This document shows positions 1 through 10,500 of a stretch of 64,000 nt of DNA, one piece after another. Within the stretch, counting starts at the first letter, position 1; the number at the start of each line of letters is the position of its first letter. The position numbers were made by a program, and so were the translations under genes. Under the pieces are notes generated by a model. The model was not told where the DNA came from, did no database searches, and saw nothing but the letters and a program-made list of their open reading frames with translations. The stretch is from NCBI RefSeq assembly GCF_019649055.1, contig NW_026570276.1:372001-436000 (forward strand). The letters run 5' to 3'. This stretch comes from Paramacrobiotus metropolitanus (lineage: Eukaryota > Tardigrada > Eutardigrada > Parachela > Macrobiotidae).

Positions 1-31
1 GTTTAGCGTTCTTACCTAAAAGATTAGTGAA

Positions 32-222
32 TCATGCCTTTTCTGGAACTGCTGGTTGTTCGGAATCATCGCCAGGCCCAGGAACAGTTAATTTGGACAA
101 AGGCAGTACTGATACAATGCGCGTGAATGATTTAATACTGCTTCCGGAGTAAGCGTTGAACGAAAAAGTTCCTATAAAGCAATGTGCGCCGGTCCCGCGC
201 GCACATCGACAAACATTGCTAT
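32..222 (-). other. possible exon of the transposase-like gene or a neighbour
   Basis: An open minus-strand segment is preceded by a good acceptor (ttgcttgcag just above 222) and ends at a stop near 32. It encodes a short Cys-rich stretch starting SNVCRCARGTGAHC followed by a Ser/Thr/Pro-rich tail. The Cys spacing is loosely like a SWIM zinc cluster, which is often found in transposase-derived proteins. It lies downstream of the transposase-like exons on the same strand, so it could be a terminal exon of that gene, but I could not join it in phase. It may equally be chance. Confidence 0.2.
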
Positions 223-403
223 CTGCAAGCAAGGCGCGCAGTGCAACCTCGAAGTCTCTAATAGTTGAATATAGTCCAGGTGGGGACTTTATTTTTGCTT
301 AGATGTTAACCTGTTCCTTCCAATTGATATCAAAGTTATACCGCGGAGAACGTTTGCTCCTGTAGCTGAAGCAGCATGGGAGTTTTTATTTTTGTCACTT
401 GTA

Positions 404-776
404 TTAGCGAGTCAAGATGTTGAGGCCCATTCTACAAAACTTATCTGCAAAGTGTAGGTCTACGGTGCTCTCGCCAGTGGTAACCAACGTCGGACAATTT
501 TGAGACCGCTGATAACTGAAGGTCGCTTACGCCTGCTGCCCATTTGCTTGACGCGAAAAAATGTAAATAAATGAACTAGGTAGTTGACTCTGTGTGTTAC
601 TTTACATAACTTAAGTTTTTGTAGTATGTGAAAACATGGTATGATCTTGACAAAAACGGGCAGTAAAGCATAGTATAGCCAGTAAATAAAATTTTCTAGT
701 AAATTTCTGCATACGTCACAAGATTGTGCTGGCAGATAGCCCTTTTAAAACTGTCTATATGACAATGCATTGTTGT
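404..776 (-). other. candidate 3' exons of the transposase-like gene
   Basis: Two pieces downstream of the last secure exon (987-1209) look coding. At 776 a strong acceptor (acttttcag) opens a frame reading TTMHCHIDSFKRAICQHN, which resembles the segment that follows in KDZ-like proteins. However, it needs phase 0 while the previous donor leaves phase 2, so a microexon is missing or the gene has an indel. At 515 another acceptor does fit phase 2 and reads on to a TAA at 404-406, including TVDLHFADKFC. Only one of these may be used. The gene may also continue past the left edge of the window. Confidence 0.3.
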
Positions 777-986
777 CTGAAAAGTTTTTGAATTTAGTTG
801 TAGTGAAACGGAATGCCATTTGTCGTTAGTATCAGTCAGCCCGTTGGTGTCAGATTGATACTATTTCTGGGTTAACGATGTTACGATATCGTCTGGTAAA
901 TTTAACACGGTTCCGCGACTATATTACTCATGCCAGGCTTTTGGTGGTCAAGCTTTGTTTGTCGAGCAGCGGTTAAGTTTTTGTAC

Positions 987-3900
987 CTGTAAATTGGAGC
1001 AAAGCTATAGACGTGTCCCGTTGGTCCAACTAGAAATAAGTAGCCACGGCTATATAGGTGCCCTCGCTGATTTTGGCCCTTGTTCTTTCTGCAGCTGACT
1101 TGCGGATCAAATTTTCGGCAAGCAGTCTCCGGGGAAGCGTTATCCATTTCTCCACTTAGGAGGGCATTAATGTCCGACATTGCTTTAGATTTTAGCATAT
1201 TCGAGACCCCTGGAACGTATTCACCACTTGATTACAAAGAAGATTTTTGGTTAATTTGCCTAAAACGTACCTGCCATGTGAATGGTGATATGTTCACATT
1301 GTTCTTTTATGGCGGACTCCAGATGTTTATGTTTAACGCAGTGCAGACAGGTGCCGTCTGGTTCGTTTGTACATACATTCGGAAAGTTCAGCAATGGAAT
1401 ACTCTCCACAATATTCTGAAACAGTCCCAAGAAGATGTAATTGTACTTTACTGCCTCCTGAAGTTTTTTAAGTAAACGGGGTAGATGGTTAAGGTGTTTA
1501 AATAAAATAAATATTTGTTATCGTAGTAGCTGGTACTTCGCACCCACCAGAACCTCAGCGATGCAGTGTCTGAAACCAGCTTTCCATATTCCGTCCATGA
1601 TGATCACCCTTCCACACTGTCGCGCAATGCACGCAGGGGTGCATTTATGTCTGTACACGGTGGAAAATATCGCGTCCATTCTCTTGTGCAAGTACTGCAG
1701 AATACCCTTTTTCTCATCGAAGTTGAATAGCTGACTATCCTGTTCCCGAATGTCGCTTTCAATCTCGTGCCGCATGAAAGTGGCCGCCACTGTCTTCCGA
1801 GAGAAAACTGTAAATTTTAATTATCTGTGTTTAATTGGAAAGCATTTCCAAAACGAAACTGAAATAACCATACAAAATAGGAGAAACTCTGCCGACTAAG
1901 CCGTTGGTTACCGGTACTTAATTTCACCGAATATATTTCGTATACTGAACGCCCTCCCTTAACCAATGACTGGAGTTGACTTTAAAATGCCAAATGCATG
2001 AATCAGTAAAACACAGCAAGTAGTTAACTGCAAAAAATACCATACAGTAGACAGTGCCCAGTTGTACAAACACTAGTATTATTTACAAGTTTGATGTAAC
2101 GGAATTGTGAGCAGTTCTTCTTTCTACACCGCCTCCAGTCCATAGCTTAAATGTATCTCTTTATAAAGTTAAACCAGGCCAACATTTTAGCACCGGTGAA
2201 TGGCGTGGCCATTCAGGTGGCCAAGAGTGAAGGTTCAAGAAATTCGTTATTAAACAAGGTGCGCAAATCTGAATTTGCCATCCTTGAAGGTTCCAAAATT
2301 GCGCAGGGTAACGAACGAAATCGGATGCTTCGGCTTTCCTGAACAACAGATAATTCGATGACCGACACAACGGCGAACAGAGACGAAGTCTCCATCCCGA
2401 ATTCGACCTACTGTTTTCTATACCGTGTCGTTTTTCTAGGTTTCCTATTCTATCTGAAACTTTTTTTGCTGTCTCTGGTTCTTAAAATGTTATAGTGTGT
2501 TAGGTCGCTCTCATTGCGTCGATATCGTGCGGCCGTTTGATATTGTCACGCTGTCTGCTTGATGTGTGGAGCAGCCGCCCTCGGTGGCTGCTGGTATAGA
2601 TTTCATGCATTTCCTATGGAAATGCTCAGTTTATTGCATCCTTGTTCCCTTATTTCTGTATTTTTCCCTATTTGGGCAATAAACTCTTTTTTTGTGGGAG
2701 ACCCATGTTCTCTCACACCCAGATTTACCTGTATTTGGAAGGGGGTGTTAGACCTTCCTTCTGACAAATGGCGCTCCTGGCAAAAAAATGTACCAGTCTG
2801 ATGGAGACGTAGCCTGCCCTGTGGGGTCTTGGATGCCGACAGGGACCTCGTCAGTTCCCCATCAGATTTCCCCATACCCGTGGACGTATGGTGGCCAACC
2901 TATGGACGGAATTTATCCCAAAACCCATTACTACTCCGGACAAGAACACCCGATCCGGTTTGCACCATCTTATGCCTCCTGTGGATATAGCAGTGATCAC
3001 TCCGCTCTACGACATGAGCCTGCTGCTAATAATGGCTACAACAGCCACTCAAGCCCCGGACGTTCTTTCCAATCGAAGAAAAAGGTGTCAGACACCTTTG
3101 CTAACATTCCTGTCCAGACATTTTGGACTAGCGCGGCACTAGAGAGCGAAGAGGAATTCTGCAGCGTCTGCGATTCTGAGCACCCAGACAGTCGACTGCC
3201 AGCGAGCTACAGAATACTCGCTTCATCGCCAGCCAGCTACACAAGGGAGCAGCTGGAGCAGTTGCTGGACGAACTGCTGGAGGAAAACGAGATCTACCGA
3301 TCTGAAGCAGTTCGACTGGAGAAGGAACGCAACTACTACGAGGAGTTGGCTGAAGACAGGAGAGCAGCTCTGGAACGTCTGGAAACTCGGCGCGCACCAC
3401 GACGCCCCGTACAGCTGCACTGCGCAACGCAGACCGATACAGTGCGCTTTGCAGTTGAGCCATTCCCTGCCAAACGCACCTGTACAGTGATTCCCCATCG
3501 CGATGAGGGAATCATTCTGGACCGGAGCACCAGTGGCGATAGTAGCCCGACACTGCCACTTTCCTCTGTGACGGTGCTATCAAAAGCAGTGGAGGCCATC
3601 TTGCCCGTGACCGAGCCTGACCGGATCGACACTGCCGATCCCCTCGCACTCCCCCAGGACGCTGCCACAGCGCCTTGCTGTTTTGACAGCCCTCGCCACT
3701 GCGGAACAACTGAAAATAAAACGGCATTAGCTGCCATTGCGCCCGTTCGCCCGAAGAAGCGCGTCGCTGCCGGAGTCCGTCGCTGTACACCAGCCACAAA
3801 ACTAACGGCACACCGTGCCGTTCATCCTGCCCCAGTGCCAAAAAACGTCCAGCGGCAGTAACTCGAGGCATTACTGCTGCTTGCCGAAGTCGAAGCCCTC

Positions 3901-6679
3901 CGCTTAGCCGTACCTCCATACAGCGTAGGACGGCTGGACTGGATAATCGCCATTGGCACATGGCCGACGTAGCAGATGATCCTGCACCGTCGAGGGTGGT
4001 GAAGGACCCGGACAAGGCTGGCGATGTCCTGCGCAAGGTTACCAAGGGCTGAATCAGCCCTTCTACGCATCCTGCCTTCGCCGACATCACGCTGCCGGAC
4101 AAGCTGGAGTGCGCCATATGGCGAAAGAGTTTATTTGTTGGCCTGTTACTTTTTTCCTTTTCTTCTGTTTTTGTTGAAGTATTACCTTTGCTTTTTGTTA
4201 CGGGCTGGGGGCAGCCCTTTTCCGACGGAGGGGCATGTGTCACGCTGTCTGCTTGATGTGTGGAGCAGCCGCCCTCGGTGGCTGCTGGTATAGATTTCAT
4301 GCATTTCCTATGGAAATGCTCAGTTTATTGCATCCTTTTTCCCTTATTTCTGTATTTTTCCCTATTTGGGCAATAAACTCTTTTTTTGTGGGAGACCCAT
4401 GTTCTCTCACACCCAGATTTACCTGTATTTGGAAGGGGGTGTTAGACCTTCCTTCTGACAATATCGTCTTCTCGGTGTTAGTTAACATTATATCGGTAGG
4501 CGGAGAAACATCGACGGTACTTTTATCGTAACTTACACGAATCCCATTTGTACGTCTGCCGCATAGTTTCCGCAATTCCGTCGTATGTCGCGTGGTTAAA
4601 CAGTCTGCAAAAAAAACGTTAGAATTAGCGACTGTTGGTTTTTGTACAAGCTAAAATTACGCAAGAGTATTGTTGAAAGACCACATTCCGCATATTTGGT
4701 GCCTATTTATCAGGTGTTTTACTATTCAAAAATCAAGAACGTTCTCTAAAGAGTGCGCTTCCGTAAGGCGGCTCGGAAATTAGCACTGCAATCAGTATTA
4801 AAAACAGGATCTATGGTACGCGCGCCTGAGATCTCCATAACTGAAACATTTTTTCGAAAAATCGTCTGGAATCTGAGTCAGTTGATTTTCGTTTAAAATT
4901 CCTTCGACCAGAACCCTGCCGGCGCGATGCCGGAAACGATGACCGTCACGCATTAAATAATTTGTCTACATGCAGTACTTACCAAACGTAGTTAGCGCAC
5001 TAGTTAAGCCTTATAACAAATAAATCATACTTATTTTCGTGCAGCACCAAACAAAACTCGTCACAAGTTAACTTCTAGGCTTTTGTTGTCCGCACTTTCG
5101 TGCGCTATTTCAGGATTACAACGATACGGTGTATTACAAGTACGTAAGTTTATCGAAATGCTGGTTTTTTTATAAGACCAATCACCACACGTCCAGCACT
5201 CGCTAGAGCTGGATTTAGTAATGCAAGGCTTCGCAGTGGTTCACCCCAGTTTTAAACATCTCCTCGGAGCGAATACACAATGATGAACGTTTATTTTTGA
5301 AAAAAAACTCTTAATATTCATTCTCGTATTTCATTAAGCGTTGTGAACAGGCTAAACCTAGAATGCGTCTCAGTTTGTTGAGCACTAAATTAGCGCCGCT
5401 AACACGATCGAGCAAAGTTGACAAACAGATGCAATTCCGGGAAGAATATAAGGGGCTGGCAGCGTTTGCTCGTTGCCGCCGTCAGCCGGCTGGCGTTTCA
5501 CGTTGTGGCAAAACACGGTGCTTACATACCCCGCCAGATTTTACTATATGTACAGCCGCAACGTCATACTCCAGCCGGGTCACGACAGATACAAGACCTT
5601 CTTGCCCAAGCAATTGTCAGCTCCTTTTACATCCAAGTAACTGTTGCAGTGTTGAGAGAGCACTGAAGGAGTAAGTGACTAGCCGTAAGCTACCATCACT
5701 GCATAGTACTGAAGTATGAAAATTCGCTCGATTAGGAGTCAGCGATATCTGCGACCGCTGTGAAGTGTCCACTGTACTGTGAGCAAAATTGAGTTGTGAC
5801 CGAATTTCTAACCCTAGCTTTTTAGTGACACTAGAAGGCATTTTATAAGAACAGATTCGGAGTAAGACGGCTTCCCACTGCCTTGAATGCACTCACATCT
5901 GGTTCACGATCTCAAGTGCAAACTGCCGACAAACGAAGACCTTTTGCGAAACGTCCAGGTAAGGCTGACCGGTGCTGTAAAATGAGTAGGTCGAGGTTCG
6001 ATGATTGGTCCAGGAGCCACAGGAATACCGCGACTTGCATCCTCTGCACCTCAAAGTTACCACTAATGCGGGCTTGGTTTTTCCTGCTCCGCTGAAAATT
6101 GTTGCCTGAAAGCCAGAAAATTATATTCTCATTTATATAAAACTAAAATGTAAATCAAAAATAAAGAGTGGCAAGATACTTACTGTAGTCGGTTTGCGAT
6201 GCCAAGATAAAACTCGCAACATTCCCCTGTGTCGGCCAATTTTCCACCGACAGTTGTTTTGACAGTGTAAAACCGGAGGGCAAAGCACTTCCACTGGAGC
6301 GGTGTATGGCTGATCTTCAAAAAATGATGGCGCAAATCGTTGAAAGTCGCGTGCGAAGCTTTGTGTCTGAGAAGTCGAGAGGCTCATCATTTCGGCAATA
6401 ACCTGTGTCGAAATACAAGTCAAACAGTGACTTTAAATTACATAAATATCTGACTCGACAACTTTTCACGAAAGACAAAATTTAATAATGCTAAAACTCT
6501 GGCATCTGGGAACTAGATCCTATAGGCCTTAATACCTGCATCCGCTTCCCAGATGGCATTGTCTTTGGCACAAAAGCACAACACGCTTTAAATTGTTCCA
6601 GATTCCGAAAACCGTACTTGGTAACCAAATACCCGCATGCCTCGCGAGAATCCGCACTGAATTCCAGTGTGCTAGCCAT
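987..6679 (-). CDS. KDZ-like transposase-related protein, split gene (3' end unresolved)
   Basis: Seven minus-strand exons join in phase: 6679-6536, 6402-6184, 6105-5897, 4604-4537, 1807-1548, 1457-1271 and 1209-987, about 437 codons. All introns are GT-AG. Exon 3 has paired cysteines (CRGCKSRYSC). Exon 5 has C-x3-C then VIIMDGIWK with Asp285, followed 10 residues on by Cys. Exon 6 has VCTNEPDGTCLHC and a KHKH. Exon 7 has SRGYLFLVGPTGHVYSF. This order (Cys cluster, Asp-Gly-x-Trp-Lys, second Cys cluster, Gly-rich strand) is what I recall from KDZ (Kyakuja-Dileera-Zisupton) transposase-like animal proteins; I assign the family by motif, not by search. The start ATG at 6679 is provisional: an open segment beginning FEYFRNSLCADV behind an acceptor at 6770 suggests another 5' exon. 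Intron 4 carries an LTR element. The reading frame is clean over seven exons, which argues for recent function. The catalytic domain is incomplete in this window. Confidence 0.55.
2544..2766 (+). repeat. 5' long terminal repeat
   Basis: Left copy of the 223-bp LTR, TG...CA bounded. It contains a polyadenylation-type AATAAA (within GCAATAAACTC), which would serve the transcript in the right copy. Confidence 0.9.
2769..2783 (+). other. tRNA primer-binding-like site
   Basis: TGGCGCTCCTGGC starts two bases after the left LTR. LTR elements carry a sequence here that begins TGG and pairs with the CCA end of a tRNA. The tRNA was not identified. Confidence 0.55.
2788..3861 (+). CDS. gag-like structural protein of the LTR element
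   Basis: A 357-residue ORF fills most of the interior. The N-terminal 100 residues are rich in Pro, Tyr, Ser and Gly. A predicted coiled coil spans about residues 150-200, where EQLEQLLDELLEEN and following heptads are rich in Leu, Glu and Arg. The C-terminal half is Ala/Pro/Thr-rich and basic. There is no CCHC zinc knuckle, and no protease or polymerase motif. Position between LTRs and the coiled coil suggest a capsid-like self-assembling protein. I do not recognise the sequence family. A short in-frame ORF (3960-4052, 30 codons) follows before the purine tract; its role is unknown. Confidence 0.6.
   Translation: MYQSDGDVACPVGSWMPTGTSSVPHQISPYPWTYGGQPMDGIYPKTHYYSGQEHPIRFAPSYASCGYSSDHSALRHEPAANNGYNSHSSPGRSFQSKKKVSDTFANIPVQTFWTSAALESEEEFCSVCDSEHPDSRLPASYRILASSPASYTREQLEQLLDELLEENEIYRSEAVRLEKERNYYEELAEDRRAALERLETRRAPRRPVQLHCATQTDTVRFAVEPFPAKRTCTVIPHRDEGIILDRSTSGDSSPTLPLSSVTVLSKAVEAILPVTEPDRIDTADPLALPQDAATAPCCFDSPRHCGTTENKTALAAIAPVRPKKRVAAGVRRCTPATKLTAHRAVHPAPVPKNVQRQ
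4224..4233 (+). other. polypurine tract
   Basis: GACGGAGGGG lies four bases before the right LTR. This is the usual place of the primer for plus-strand DNA synthesis. Confidence 0.55.
4238..4460 (+). repeat. 3' long terminal repeat
   Basis: Right copy of the 223-bp LTR, one visible mismatch to the left copy. The ATAT target duplication follows at 4461. Confidence 0.9.
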
Positions 6680-7508
6680 GACGGCAATGAAAACTCAAGA
6701 GTTGAAACTTCCTTCACTTCTGTTATGTCTGCCACATCAGCGCACAAACTGTTACGGAAGTACTCAAACCTACAAGATCAATATAGAAACAATTTTCAAT
6801 GTGTGTTGCTGAGATTACAAATGGAAAAGCCTTGCCGAACACAACGAAATTCGGAGAGAATTCTGGAAGAGTACTGGTACACGCGCGTAGTATACGAGTA
6901 CTGGCGAATTTCAAAAGTTAAAAGGTTTCTACGAGCAGCCTTCATATTACCGGCACCAAGGCAGCAACCAGAACGAAAATTTGGGCGGCTCTATAACTTT
7001 CAGCGTGTTCTGACCTCACTATTATACCCAGTTGCATTTTGCACCAGTTGCGGCAGAGAAGAGCGTATAGCCAAACCCACCCGCTTTGGCAAATATCCAT
7101 TACAGTATGTGCAGTGCTTAGCAAATGAAGGGTGCTACCAAGCCGGCCAATAGAACGGCTTGTTTGACCGTAAAAATTTCATTGACACAATTCTCTCACG
7201 CGCGCGTTTACGTCTCGGTTCAAAGAGCAGAAATTTGTTTTACAACCTGAAATTTTTTTTCGAAGATATTTGCAAATTGCTACTGATTTGTTACAACAAA
7301 TTAAAATTTACAAAAAAGCACGCCCTTTTTAAAAAAATCCTCTGGTCTGAAGTTCTCAGTATGTGTTGAACATACTCTCAAAATAATGGATTCATCGGTA
7401 ATTGCTGCTTTTTCATTCGCCGTCACGCTTCTGTTTAATTGATTTTTGATGGTTTCTCTGGGTTATTTGCATTGGATTACAGAATTTATTATATATAATT
7501 TGCTCTAG
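6680..7508. promoter_or_regulatory. spacer between two divergent genes, probable bidirectional promoter
   Basis: The space separates the minus-strand transposase-like gene (start near 6679, possibly 6770) from the plus-strand ATPase gene (start 7509). It should hold both promoters. I see no clear TATA box or known element. A 186-codon plus ORF overlapping it (6593-7153) looks like noise, because part lies antisense to exon 1. Confidence 0.35.
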
Positions 7509-10500
7509 ATGAATTGCGACTACTCCTTCAGTGTGGAGAATGGAAAAACATTTAAAGTAGCCGTTCCTCGAACGGACGACCCGGGCAAGAGAAAGGTGTT
7601 AAGTTGTGCAATAACCATTAAAGCGATAGTCCTTGGAGATGACTCCGACGCTGACGGCGGTTACGTCATTGAAGTTGACTGCGAAGATTTCGGAAAATTG
7701 TAAATATGTCCAGGTTTTTCGTTGACCCTGTTATACGGCTTCGAGATTTCTACGTGCTGCAATTGTTTTACGGTTTGTTTCAGTGACGGATTCTTACCCA
7801 GCACGGCGTGGCACTCAGCTGAAAACTTCCGAAACTCCCTTAAAAAGAGCTGCAAAGGATTGCCTGCTATTTTTTGCAAACTTAGCCAAACCGACTTGCA
7901 GGACTATGGAGAATCTCTGACCTCCGACTTCATCAGGTGAGATAAGGGCTACATACTTGTGCTTAGGGCGCAATCCTAAGCGACGTTCTACCGCCGCGGT
8001 TGTACAATGATTGCAGCGTTCAGTACCATGTTTCTGGCACTATCTGCTAGCCGTTAGCACCATAACTACAACAACTTTTGTTAGGTTCTGTAAATATAAA
8101 AATGTGTTGTTTCAGGAAGGCCAAAGAAAATGACGAACCTGTGTACCGAAAAAGAGTCACCCGTCACGGTCGCCAGGCTGATCAAGATGTAGTCGTTTTT
8201 GGTGAGGAAACCGCATTCCGTTTACTCCCCGACGGTTTTTGGAAGAGAGTTAAGGTTTGCGAAACTGAATACATTTGGATCCCCGGCGCCATCCCCGAAT
8301 TATCAATTCCGGAATCATTTCCAGCGGACTTCGATGCATTCAAATTCATCGCTTCCTTTTTGCCGAAGAAAGCGCTTTTCGGGTTCATCCTTGCTTTAGG
8401 TATGACAAATTACATAAGAATCCACATTTTTTATAAAAAATGGTCAGCGCAATCGTGTGAACTTTTCTTTTGTTCATGCCTCAGTGTGCTCTTACCACAG
8501 CGAACTAACGTATCCGCCCTTCAGCAGACGTGCCATTGCATGCTCGACATGATGGCGCCGGCAATTTTAAGGAGTAAGCAAACAAAGTGCCGGATTTCAA
8601 AACAGCGCTATGTTAACATTGTACTAGCAGTTTCCAGGGCGGAATGACCTTTCACTAGCGGTGGACAAAGAACGGCTGCGCCTGAATGTGTTTGAATACG
8701 AGCTGCGCTTTGCTGCTAGTTGGCAGTCTTCTGACGCTGCACACTGCTGGTACAATGTAAACAAACGGCTGCTGCGAATTTCTAACTATGACACCACATT
8801 ATCCAAGTCGCGTTGTCTTTACTAATAGGTTAACATTGGTAGAATGCGAACTGATATACCTCCGTTATGCTTCCCGACAATTGTTGACAGATATTTTTCG
8901 TTGATTGACGCTCTTTGTTGATTGAAAAACTAAGATCGTAAATTCGGTTTTGTAGAAGACCGCTGCAACATTTTTAGCACAAACTGCTTTAATCAAAAGG
9001 CGATCGATTTCTCAAACTAGGAAGTTTGAGACCGCAAAAACCGAGTTTTTTATTTTTTTTTTTAAACTCATTTTAATGCTGTAAACGGCACCCAAGGTGC
9101 ACCAGGACCACCATATTATAGGATATAGCCATTGGTACCCGTTTTTTAATCCGTTTCACTGTAAAGAGTTCTTTTCGTTTGGTTAATGCTTGCATCTCAG
9201 TTTTTTTGTCTGCCTATGAGGCTATGACTTCATTTAACGACGCAATCTTTCTCGCAGTTAATGTTTATATAAAGAATTATTGGCAATAATCGCGGAGTTT
9301 CCGCAAAAAAATCGGTAATATGTACTCTACCGGAAGACTGTCATTTTAAGTACTCGCACAAGCAAAATAATGTTGTTACGGGTTGCTACGGTTGGCGGCC
9401 ACTGAGAATATTTTTAATGGCTGCGCTGACCGACGAACGGACTCCACGAGTTACATGGGTGTGAGTATCTATGCATATGGTGGCGGTGACCGACAAATGG
9501 ACATCGCCTTTTACTTTAGCGCTGAACATAAAGGACCTTCGCTACGCTTCGGTCGATTAGCGGTCGGTTTCTCAACTTTGTTAATGTTCTCACTTCTCAG
9601 AGGTTTCTTTGGTTCAGCCGTTTAGAAGCTGCTTGGGGTTATAATCTGGGCAGTGTTCTTCTTAGTTTTCTTAGGTTTTTGTAGATTAGTGATACCTTGT
9701 CTTTAGTTTTTACGTTGTCTCACAATTTTTAATGAACATTTCATAGAATTTTTTGTCATAGAATTATCGTCAGCACTCTGTCTGTGTTAAGTAAACTATG
9801 TTAATTTATACGTCGGTTAACTGTTATTCTAATAAAGCCGTCAGCCTAGCCGTCAGCAGAATGTCAAAAACCATCGCTAGTTGCGATAATCGTTATCCTG
9901 CAGACTTGCATCAAATTTTAAAGCGCGCAGCGACTACGGTAGTATGCTCACATTGGGTTATCACTGAGCATACAAATTAACAAAATATTGATAAATCTTG
10001 CAAACACAGTCCGGAGTTACATTCGAATATTTTAACAGTTTATCTGATAAAATATGATTAGGCGATCAAACGCCCTGATGTCAGTACAGCTTGTGGCTAA
10101 TACGGAACAATAAAGCAACAAAAATAAGTATTCTAACCTAAGTAACGTTACAACTACCAACGTCGTTTTCATTCTTGATTTCAATGACAGTTCTTTTTAA
10201 AAATGAGAGCGTAAAATGTCAGACCTTCTAGTACTATGCGATATACAATAACTTTAACAGCGCTACTTCACAATAACTTTATGCAGTGCTAAATAATAAT
10301 AATAATTTGTAAAAAATCTAAGAACTCATAAGACAATAGCATCTAGAGCCTTTTTGAAAAGCTTCTGCGAGCTAACTCATCACAGACTAACACTGTCCTA
10401 TACACCTAGTGCCTCGTTAACCTTTATCATGAAAATAGCATTTAAGTTTCCACATGTTGCTTTTTTAGGAGCCGCTTACGGCGGGTTCCATTACGACGTC

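Larger units (their letters stand above)
2544..4460 (+). mobile_element. non-autonomous gag-only LTR retrotransposon
   Basis: Two 223-bp direct repeats (2544-2766 and 4238-4460) begin TGTCACG and end CTGACA. They are flanked by a 4-bp target duplication, ATAT, at 2540-2543 and 4461-4464. The repeats differ at one position that I can see (CCTTGTTCCC against CCTTTTTCCC), so the insertion is recent. A primer-binding-like site follows the left repeat at once, and a purine tract precedes the right one. The 1.47-kb interior has one long ORF and no protease, reverse transcriptase or integrase, so it must borrow enzymes from another element. It lies in intron 4 of the transposase-like gene, in the opposite orientation. 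Confidence 0.9.

Noticed and set aside
1080-1475. A 131-codon plus-strand ORF
   Set aside because: It lies antisense to two exons of the transposase-like gene that join in phase with good splice sites.
3336-4300. Minus-strand ORFs of 153 and 262 codons over the LTR element
   Set aside because: They are shadows of the gag-like ORF and LTR; no features of their own.
4235-4531. 98-codon ORF spanning the right LTR
   Set aside because: It is LTR sequence; a similar ORF appears in the left LTR and stops differently.
6593-7153. A 186-codon plus-strand ORF
   Set aside because: It overlaps exon 1 of the minus-strand gene antisense, has no motif and no splice support.
10354-10468. ATG-initiated start of the ATPase core exon
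   Set aside because: A strong acceptor at 10468 joins in phase to the exon ending at 8399, and the resulting peptide is continuous; the upstream part is intron.
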